Below are positions 6,341 through 12,040 of a stretch of 12,040 nt of DNA, one piece after another; position 1 is the first letter of the stretch, and every line of letters begins with the position of its first letter. The stretch lies in the NCBI GenBank assembly GCA_013698305.1, contig JACCVC010000006.1, forward strand, positions 1 to 12,040. Direction: 5' to 3'. The DNA is from Chloroflexia bacterium. Lineage in GTDB: Bacteria; Chloroflexota; Chloroflexia; Thermomicrobiales; UBA6265. A program made the translations under genes and the position numbers. Below the pieces are notes generated by a model. The model made no database searches. It saw only the letters and a list, made by a program, of their open reading frames with translations, and was not told the DNA's origin.

Positions 6341-8683
6341 TCACGATTGACGAAACCGACGACCCGGCCACCAGTTCCACCGGCCAAGCAGGACCACTAT
6401 CGCGGGCACCATGATCGTCCGCACGACGAACGTATCCAGCAACACACCGATCGCAACCGCAAACCCGAGCTGAAACAGGTCTCGCAATGGCAGCGTCATC
6501 AGCGCCCCGAAGGTCCCGGCCAGAATGATCCCTGCGGAGGTGATCACGCCGCCGGTGCGGCTCAGCGCTACCTGCACGCCATCGTGGAGATTGAGGCCCT
6601 CGGTTTCCTCCCGGATCCTCGCCATGAGGTAGATGTTGTAGTCCACCCCCAACGCAGCCAGAAAGACGAAAAGATAGAGCGGTACGGCCGACCCGACCCC
6701 GTCATACCCAAACACGTTCACGAAGAACCAGGTAGTGAGTCCGAGGGTCGCAGTGTACGACAGCACGATCGTCCCGAGCAGATACAGCGGTGCGATCAGG
6801 GATCGCAACAGCAGCGCGAGAATGGCGCCGATCGCTAGCAGAATGAGTGGCACGATGAACAGCGTGTCACCATCGTTTGCCTGCCTGGTGTCGTAGCTGA
6901 CGGCGGTCGTGCCCCCGACAAGCACCTCGCCCTCCAGGCCGGTGTCGATGGCTGCTCCTCTCGCATATTCGCGGAAATCGCCGATCTCATCGATCTGTTC
7001 AATGGCGTAGGGGCTTGACTCCAGGATCACGTCGAACCTGGCGATGCCGTTGTCCTGAGACACGAATTGGCGGGTGGAACTGTAGATTCCAATCGCCTGT
7101 GCCAACTCAGGATCAGCGCCTTCCCCTCCGCTGCCAGCACCTCCCGTTTCACCAGCGTCGATCGCCTGCCGCGCCTCCTCCGGCACGGCGCGCACGGCGG
7201 CTATCACCTGATCCCGACCGATCGGTCCTTCGGCTCCAAGCGGCGCGGTTGCCGACTCGACGGAGGCCACGCCGTCGTAGGCGCCGAGTTCGGTGGTCAT
7301 CGCCTCGATCTCATCCAGGCGATCATACACGTTCACGGACCCGTAAAACGCGACGTACACCTCCACCGGATCGGACTCACCAGCCGGGAATGAATCCCGC
7401 AACCACTCGAAGCCTTCGCGCGATTCCGCGCCGACCGGCAACAACGAGATGCTGTCATATGTGACGCGATACTGGAACAGACCGAGCGAGAAGATGGCGA
7501 ATACCGCCACCGAGGCGATGAGAAACGTGATCGGGCGACCGGTGACGAGCCTGGCCGTCGTACCCCATAGTCCGCCGCCTGCCTCATGCCGATCGTCTTG
7601 GGTCGCGCTTGTCTCATATTTTGGCTGCAGCGGCCAAAAAGCGAACCTGCCCAACACCGTCACGATCGCCGGAACCAGTGTCAATCCCGCAATCAGCATC
7701 AGGCCGATGGCAATGGAGAGCAACGGGCCCAGCGCCGCCGTTGAGCGCAGCACTGCGAACGACAGGATGAACGTCGCCACCAGCACGGTGCCCGCCGACG
7801 ACGCGATCGCCTCTCCGACCGCGCGCATTGTCGCCCGCATCGCCTCATGCTTGTCTTCGATACGCTTCAGCTCTTCACGGAACCGGGATGCAATGAACAG
7901 GCAATAGTCAGTCCCGGCCCCGAACAGCAACACGGTCGCGATGCCCTGCGCCTGCCCGTTGACCAGCAAATCGAACTGCTGCGCGGAGGCTGCGGCAACC
8001 GCGCCGGTCAAGGCGAACACCCAGCCGACCGACACCAGTGGAACCAACGCGATCACCGGCGAACGGTAAATCACGATCAGCAACACCAGCACCAGCCCCG
8101 CCGTGACCAGCGTCAGGAAGACATCGATCGTCTCGAACACTGAGATCAGGTCAAGAATCAGCCCACCGGGCCCGCTGACCGCGATATCAACGCCGGAGGG
8201 CGGGTCTGCAACCTGCTCGCGGATCGCTTCCACGGCTTCAAGGAACGGGTCGCCGTTCGGGTCTCCACCGATGCCGATCACCATCGTCATGGTGGTGCCG
8301 TCGTCGGACACCAGACCTTCCGCTGCCTGAGGCGCCGTGTAGATCGAAACCACCTGACTCGGGTCGATCCCCTCGGGCGCGTCTTGAGACAGCGCCCACT
8401 GACCGAGATCGTCGGCCTTCGCCCGCTCATCGTCCGATAGCCCATCTTCGCTCAGGAACACCACGATGGCCGGCGTCGTGCTGGATGGAAAGCGTTCGTC
8501 CACGAGCTCCTGTACTCGAGTCGTCTCCGCTCCCTCAGGCAGAAAGTTCGCGGAGCTGTTGTCGGTGACATCCGCCAGCGTGGGCGACAGCGGAATGACC
8601 ACCGCCGCGAGCACCACCCACAGCGCAATGACGATCCATTTACCCCGAGGTGAAGACGAGAAGTCGGTGATTCGACTCAGCAC
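6341..8683 (-). CDS. MmpL/RND-family membrane exporter
   Basis: A 780-residue protein in two homologous halves. Each half has one helix (about 16-34; about 384-402), a large outer domain (about 35-185; about 403-605), then a bundle of about five helices. The proton-relay Asp-Tyr pairs typical of MmpL proteins are present: D259-Y260 in GTDY and D681-Y682 in GVDYN. Both sit in the fourth helix of their half, just before the Arg/Glu-rich FREE/IREE loop. The second outer domain has a Gly-rich loop (about 511-523). Family members move lipids, fatty-acid derivatives or toxic hydrophobic compounds out of the cytoplasmic membrane using the proton gradient. The GTG at 8683 has AGGAAAGG at proper spacing. 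It lies 40 bases after tetR in the same direction, so TetR control is likely. Substrate unknown. Confidence 0.95.
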   Translation of the reverse strand: MLSRITDFSSSPRGKWIVIALWVVLAAVVIPLSPTLADVTDNSSANFLPEGAETTRVQELVDERFPSSTTPAIVVFLSEDGLSDDERAKADDLGQWALSQDAPEGIDPSQVVSIYTAPQAAEGLVSDDGTTMTMVIGIGGDPNGDPFLEAVEAIREQVADPPSGVDIAVSGPGGLILDLISVFETIDVFLTLVTAGLVLVLLIVIYRSPVIALVPLVSVGWVFALTGAVAAASAQQFDLLVNGQAQGIATVLLFGAGTDYCLFIASRFREELKRIEDKHEAMRATMRAVGEAIASSAGTVLVATFILSFAVLRSTAALGPLLSIAIGLMLIAGLTLVPAIVTVLGRFAFWPLQPKYETSATQDDRHEAGGGLWGTTARLVTGRPITFLIASVAVFAIFSLGLFQYRVTYDSISLLPVGAESREGFEWLRDSFPAGESDPVEVYVAFYGSVNVYDRLDEIEAMTTELGAYDGVASVESATAPLGAEGPIGRDQVIAAVRAVPEEARQAIDAGETGGAGSGGEGADPELAQAIGIYSSTRQFVSQDNGIARFDVILESSPYAIEQIDEIGDFREYARGAAIDTGLEGEVLVGGTTAVSYDTRQANDGDTLFIVPLILLAIGAILALLLRSLIAPLYLLGTIVLSYTATLGLTTWFFVNVFGYDGVGSAVPLYLFVFLAALGVDYNIYLMARIREETEGLNLHDGVQVALSRTGGVITSAGIILAGTFGALMTLPLRDLFQLGFAVAIGVLLDTFVVRTIMVPAIVVLLGRWNWWPGRRFRQS

Positions 8684-8707
8684 GGTGATGCCTTTCCTGC
8701 TACGCTG

Positions 8708-8728
8708 CCTATCCGATAGACGATTACG
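8708..8728. promoter_or_regulatory. Second, partial TetR-type operator between tetR and mmpL
   Basis: The core CTATC-C-GATAG (8709-8719) is a perfect inverted repeat with one central base. It shares ATCCGATA (8711-8718 versus 9383-9390) and AGACGAT (8718-8724 versus 9368-9374) with the large dyad upstream of tetR, though their order and spacing differ. It overlaps the tetR stop codon and lies about 26 bases before the mmpL GTG, a place where the repressor could act on mmpL separately. Confidence 0.4.
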
Positions 8729-9350
8729 TTAAATTTCCCCCCAGACCATTCAGCACGAGTCGAACGGTCATTTCGCCAACATCTTTTGCGCTCCGGTCCA
8801 GGCCCGGACCCCGTGACGCTCCCCGGTCGGTGAGCGTCCGGATCACGCCGAGCACGAACATCGCGGCGTCACGTTGGGAGAATCCGGGTTCCGCCATCGG
8901 CGCGATGCTCCCTTCCTCGACGAGTGTTTCCAGGATGGCGGCCATCGGCGTCATCATCGCGTCCCGAAACGCGAGGCCGATCCGGCGGCGAGTTGCCCCG
9001 GAGACCTCGAACCTCAGATCGTGAAACATCAGCGAGAGATCGTACTCCGCCCGCTCGGCGATGCCCGCCGCGAGCGCCGCCAATTGGTCGGAACCAGACG
9101 TGTCGAGCCGCGCGGCCCGCCACATTGCCGCCGACTGCTGGGCGAGCTCGTCCTCCAGCACCGCGACGTACAAGTCCTCCTTTCCAGCGAAGTGGTGATA
9201 CAAGGCCGGTTGCGTCACGCCCACCGCCTCGGCGATCTCACGCGTCGAGACCGCCCGGTACCCGCGCGTCATGAACAGCGACCTCGCCACCGCGAGAATC
9301 TTCTGCCGACCATCACCATCCGTTTCCTGATCACGGTGTGTCCCTGACAC
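8724..9350 (-). CDS. TetR/AcrR-family transcriptional repressor
   Basis: A 208-residue regulator. The N-terminal DNA-binding domain (about 15-62) has the family pattern: ILAVARSLFMTRGYRAVS, then helix-turn-helix residues 36-55 (TREIAEAVGVTQPALYHHF) and the KEDLY cap. The C-terminal helical part (about 63-208) forms the ligand pocket and dimer interface and is variable, so the inducer cannot be named. The GTG start at 9350 follows AAGGAG (9359-9364) with 8 bases between; a closer ATG at 9355-9357 is out of frame. It is the first gene of a likely tetR-mmpL unit (40 bases apart). A dyad covering its ribosome binding site region argues for autorepression relieved by a substrate of the exporter. 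Confidence 0.93.
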   Translation of the reverse strand: MSGTHRDQETDGDGRQKILAVARSLFMTRGYRAVSTREIAEAVGVTQPALYHHFAGKEDLYVAVLEDELAQQSAAMWRAARLDTSGSDQLAALAAGIAERAEYDLSLMFHDLRFEVSGATRRRIGLAFRDAMMTPMAAILETLVEEGSIAPMAEPGFSQRDAAMFVLGVIRTLTDRGASRGPGLDRSAKDVGEMTVRLVLNGLGGNLT

Positions 9351-9361
9351 GATCTCATCTC

Positions 9362-9392
9362 CTTATCAGACGATAGGTTATCATCCGATAAG
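9362..9392. promoter_or_regulatory. 31-bp dyad upstream of tetR, probable TetR operator
   Basis: The arms start CTTATC and end GATAAG; 12 of 15 base pairs across the centre (9377) are complementary. Each half also contains its own TATC-N4-GATA sub-palindrome, so two dimers could bind side by side, as in QacR-like repressors. Its downstream end overlaps the tetR ribosome binding site. The remainder of the gap, 9393-9499, shows only a weak 5-bp stem at 9424-9437 and no gene. Confidence 0.65.
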
Positions 9393-9499
9393 CCAAAGGC
9401 AAACCGGGACGCCAACTGCGGCGGTAGCGATGGCTACATCACTCCATCAGTGCAATGGCTTGTCTCGATATCGCTCAGGGTTGAAGTGGCCAACGTGCG

Positions 9500-10027
9500 C
9501 TACCCGCGAAAGGTCACATGCGCAGAGGTTGCCCACAAAGCCGCGGCAGCGCCCACGCCGACCAGGGCTCGGGCTGCTTCATCGCTTGCCACGGTTAGTG
9601 ACGTGGCTCCGATCAGGCCGACTACGCAGAGCCCCACTCCGGTCCAGACATACCGCGGCTGGTCGAAGACGAGGGCAAGCGGGGAAAAGTGCACTCCAAC
9701 GATCAGGCTCACAGCCGCCGGGATGAACGCGGGTTGGCCGAGGTAAATGAGCGTAGCGATGGTGGGGCCGATCGCCACGACCTGCACAAGACCGACACGG
9801 TTGTACCGCCGAAGCCATTCCGAAGGCATCCGCCGTTTCCGCTGAACTGGCCGTCCGCGGATCGCTAGCGCCACCAGCAGGCCTGCCACGAGCGCCGTCC
9901 ATTGCAGGGTCGCATCGGTGAAGCCCGGCACACCGAAGCTCCAGACGAACGCGAACACGCTCATGATCACTGCGCCATTCCGGCGCAGGCTGCGGTCGAG
10001 CTGCTCGTACGCGGGTTCGGCGCTCAT
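9500..10027 (-). CDS. Small six-helix membrane protein of unknown function, coupled to hemE
   Basis: A 175-residue protein not assigned to a named family. Six hydrophobic segments can be seen: about 17-36, 41-58, 78-97, 99-121, 127-147 and 151-170. An Arg/Lys-rich cytoplasmic loop (59-75) separates the second and third. The segment VGVHFSPLA (110-118) in helix 4 carries its only eye-catching polar residues (His, Ser) and may be functional. The ATG at 10027 shares its A with the hemE stop (TGATG) and lacks a good ribosome binding site, so translation probably reinitiates after hemE. The reading frame extends upstream to 10249, but that part lies inside hemE, is Arg/Pro-rich and looks non-coding. 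A role in porphyrin or heme handling is suggested only by position; a chance operon partner is equally possible. Confidence 0.8.
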   Translation of the reverse strand: MSAEPAYEQLDRSLRRNGAVIMSVFAFVWSFGVPGFTDATLQWTALVAGLLVALAIRGRPVQRKRRMPSEWLRRYNRVGLVQVVAIGPTIATLIYLGQPAFIPAAVSLIVGVHFSPLALVFDQPRYVWTGVGLCVVGLIGATSLTVASDEAARALVGVGAAAALWATSAHVTFRG

Positions 10028-11070
10028 CAGCGTGCGGACCCGAGGTGAACATGCTGGACCAGCCGGGCGAGCTTGTCCGGGTCGGTCTGCGGCATGATGC
10101 CGTGCCCGAGGTTGAAGACGTGTCCAGGTCGATTGTCGACCCGATCGAGAATGTCGTCCGCCGCGCCCCGGATCGACTCCCACGGCGCCATCAACCGGGC
10201 AGGATCGAGGTTGCCCTGCATCCCGGTCCGGTGGCCAAGCCGTTCCCATGCTTCGTCAATCGGCAGCCGCCAATCCACACTCACCACATCCGGTCCGGTC
10301 TCGCCAATCGCCTCCAGCAATTGCACCGTCCCGGTGCTGAAATGCACCGTCGGCACGATCCCCTTCAGCGAGGTGAATATCTGCGTCGTATACGGCTGGA
10401 CGTACTCCCGATAGGAGCTGACGTTGAGCAAGCCCAGCCACGAATCGAACAGTTGCACTACGTCCGCGCCCGCCTCCGCCTGCCCCTTGAGATAGAGGAT
10501 CGTCGTGTCGGTAATCGCTCTCATCAGCCGATGCCAAAGCTCCGGCTCGCCGTACATCATCGCCTTTGTGGACGGGTACTCCTTGGACGGACGTCCCTCC
10601 ACCAGGTAGCAGGCCATCGTAAACGGCGCCCCAGCGAAACCGAGCAAGGCCGCCCGCCCATCGAGCTCCCGACGAAGCAGCCGCAGCGCCTCCAGTACAT
10701 ACGGAGTGCCCTCCTCTGGTTCAGCCACCCGGATCGCATCGACTGCGGCAGCCGTCCGGATCGGATCGGCGATCACCGGCCCTACGCCTGGCTGGATTTC
10801 GAACGGAACCCCCATCGATTCCAACGGCAGCATGATGTCGGCGAACAATACCGCTCCATCGACGCCGAACCGATCCACTGGCATCAAGGTGGCCCGAGCG
10901 GCAAGTTCCGGGGTTCTGGCGACTTCCAGAAACGGGTGCCGCTTCCGCAGCTCGCGGTACTCCGGCAGGCAACGCCCTGCCTGCCGCATGAACCACACAG
11001 GCGTGCGATCCGGCTGTTCGCGACGAACGGCGGTGAGAAATCGATCCCGTCCGGTCATTGTGCGTGTCAT
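10027..11070 (-). CDS. hemE: Uroporphyrinogen decarboxylase
   Basis: A 347-residue cytoplasmic enzyme that removes four carboxyl groups from uroporphyrinogen III to give coproporphyrinogen III in heme synthesis; it uses no cofactor. The family signature PVWFMRQAGRCLPEY is at 24-38, with R29 and R33 for substrate binding. Also present are the catalytic-site Asp in LFADIM (D78), Tyr in ACYLVEG (Y154), Ser in LFDSW (S210), and His in NLGHGI (H323). Length is normal for the family. The ATG at 11070 was chosen because it overlaps the hemB stop as ATGA and has AGGTGG eight bases upstream. GTG 11082 and ATG 11058 are alternatives. It sits between hemB and the small membrane gene, all in one likely operon. 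Confidence 0.97.
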   Translation of the reverse strand: MTRTMTGRDRFLTAVRREQPDRTPVWFMRQAGRCLPEYRELRKRHPFLEVARTPELAARATLMPVDRFGVDGAVLFADIMLPLESMGVPFEIQPGVGPVIADPIRTAAAVDAIRVAEPEEGTPYVLEALRLLRRELDGRAALLGFAGAPFTMACYLVEGRPSKEYPSTKAMMYGEPELWHRLMRAITDTTILYLKGQAEAGADVVQLFDSWLGLLNVSSYREYVQPYTTQIFTSLKGIVPTVHFSTGTVQLLEAIGETGPDVVSVDWRLPIDEAWERLGHRTGMQGNLDPARLMAPWESIRGAADDILDRVDNRPGHVFNLGHGIMPQTDPDKLARLVQHVHLGSAR

Positions 11071-12040
11071 CCCTGTAGCCACCTCGCTACCTCTTTCGCG
11101 TGATAGGTGAAAATCCGCTCCGCGCCCGCCCGCTTCATCGACAGCAGGATTTCCATCGTCACTCGTTGCCCATCGATCCAGTCTCGTTCGGCGGCGGCCT
11201 TGACCATCGCGTACTCGCCAGAGACGTTGTAGCAGGAGATCGGCACGTCGAACCGCTCCCGCGCCGCCCGGATCACGTCCAGGTAAGCCAGCGCCGGCTT
11301 CACCATGATCATGTCCGCACCCTCATCAAGGTCGATCTCGATCTCGCGCATCGCCTCCCGGACGTTGCAGGGGTCCATCTGGTGCGAGCGCCGGTCACCG
11401 AACGCCGGGGCGCTCTCCACCGCCTCCCGGAACGGTCCATAGTAGGCGGAGGCGTATTTGGCGGCGTACGAAAGGATAGGCGTGGCAACGAATCCGTCCT
11501 CGTCCAGCGCCGTTCGGATCGCGGCCACCCGGCCATCCATCATGTCCGACGGCGCGACGATGTCGGCCCCGGCACGCGCATGGCTCACTGCGGTCCTGGC
11601 CAGCAACGGCAGGGTCGCATCATTGTCGACTTCGCCTTCGCGCAGGATGCCGCAGTGCCCGTGGTCGGTGTACTCGCAGGCGCAGACATCGGTCACCACC
11701 AGCAGGTCCGGGTACCGATGCTTAAGCTGACCAACGGCCCGCTGGACGACGCTATTCTCGTCCCAGGCGCCGGTCCCCTCGCTGTCCTTATGCTTCGGTA
11801 TGCCGAACAACAACACGCCCGGCACGCCTACGGCATCCAGTTCCCCGACCTCGCGGAGCAATTCGTCGACCGATAGCTGGAACTGGCCCGGCATGGAGCT
11901 AATTGGGTTCCGCACCGACTCGCCCTCGACCACGAACAGCGGTGCGACCATGTCTCCGGGATCGAGGTGATGCTCGCGAACAAATGCCCTGAGCGTCTCG
12001 GTCATCCGGGTTCGCCGCGTCCGCGCATACCCTCCAAATG
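11067..12040 (-). CDS. hemB: Porphobilinogen synthase (delta-aminolevulinic acid dehydratase), N-terminus probably cut
   Basis: This enzyme condenses two 5-aminolevulinate molecules into porphobilinogen, an early step of tetrapyrrole synthesis. Numbering from ATG 12005: the two active-site lysines are K183 in SYAAKYASAYYGPFR and K236 in MVKPALAYLD, the latter forming the Schiff base. The metal site DVCACEYTDHGHCG (106-119) keeps the three cysteines C108, C110 and C118 of zinc-dependent enzymes, rather than the Asp-rich form of magnesium types. The 312 residues from ATG 12005 are slightly short for the family. The frame stays open upstream to 12040 and encodes an Arg-rich ARTRRTR stretch matching the conserved R-x-RR near the normal N-terminus, so the true start is probably just beyond the window. 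Its stop overlaps the hemE start as ATGA. Confidence 0.95.
   Translation of the reverse strand, partial: FGGYARTRRTRMTETLRAFVREHHLDPGDMVAPLFVVEGESVRNPISSMPGQFQLSVDELLREVGELDAVGVPGVLLFGIPKHKDSEGTGAWDENSVVQRAVGQLKHRYPDLLVVTDVCACEYTDHGHCGILREGEVDNDATLPLLARTAVSHARAGADIVAPSDMMDGRVAAIRTALDEDGFVATPILSYAAKYASAYYGPFREAVESAPAFGDRRSHQMDPCNVREAMREIEIDLDEGADMIMVKPALAYLDVIRAARERFDVPISCYNVSGEYAMVKAAAERDWIDGQRVTMEILLSMKRAGAERIFTYHAKEVARWLQG

Noticed and set aside
9424..9437. Small stem-loop GTAGC-GATG-GCTAC in the gap upstream of tetR
   Set aside because: Only five base pairs and no T-run on either strand, so it is not a credible terminator.
10028..10249. Upstream extension of the small membrane protein frame
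   Set aside because: It lies within hemE, is Arg/Pro/Gly-rich and lacks hydrophobic segments; the TGATG junction at 10027 gives a better start.
10045..11103. Plus-strand open frame of 352 codons
   Set aside because: Antisense shadow of hemE, with no recognisable domain.
11100..11876. Plus-strand open frame of 258 codons
   Set aside because: Antisense shadow of hemB; composition is Arg/His/Val-rich without motifs.
1..12040. Search for tRNA, rRNA, CRISPR arrays, transposase genes or phage genes
   Set aside because: None was seen on reading; nearly all sequence is accounted for by the ten genes and their short gaps.

Overview
The window is GC-rich bacterial DNA packed with ordinary protein-coding genes. 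Nine lie on the minus strand and one, an MFS transporter, on the plus strand. The gene content suggests a GC-rich Gram-positive-like or Chloroflexota (Thermomicrobia-like) bacterium: a membrane-anchored Hanks-type Ser/Thr kinase, an MmpL-type RND exporter, a WalK/PhoR-type two-component pair and zinc-type HemB. This taxonomic guess is an inference; no rRNA gene or other marker settles it. No tRNA, rRNA, CRISPR array, insertion sequence or prophage was seen.

Layout, left to right. (1) 1-1185 minus: Ser/Thr protein kinase with a complete catalytic domain and one membrane helix, cut by the left window edge. (2) 1186-1331: divergent intergenic region with a dyad. (3) 1332-2579 plus: 12-TM-type MFS exporter, start fixed by a strong ribosome binding site. 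(4) 2614-3408 minus: metallo-beta-lactamase-fold hydrolase with an Asp in place of the second His of the HxHxDH motif. (5) 3409-3529: its upstream region, with a LacI-type palindrome and a possible promoter. (6) 3530-5455 and 5458-6228 minus: histidine kinase and OmpR-family response regulator, read regulator first and separated by two bases. (7) 6341-8683 minus: MmpL-family exporter. (8) 8724-9350 minus: TetR-family repressor with a 31-bp dyad over its own translation start region and a related short site before mmpL. (9) 9500-10027 minus: small six-helix membrane protein of unknown function, starting inside the hemE stop codon. (10) 10027-11070 hemE and 11067-12040 hemB, minus strand, overlapping by ATGA; hemB probably starts just beyond the right edge.

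Functionally there are three minus-strand transcription blocks. hemB-hemE-(membrane protein) makes porphobilinogen and decarboxylates uroporphyrinogen III, with the membrane protein translationally coupled. tetR-mmpL is a classic self-regulated export unit. The two-component pair follows mmpL after 112 bases, with its own candidate promoter. The kinase and the MFS gene diverge from a shared regulatory gap. No clearly new multi-gene system is visible. The most informative points are the paired TetR operators, the hemE-coupled orphan membrane gene, the HxDxDH metallohydrolase, and a repeat that brackets the only plus-strand gene.
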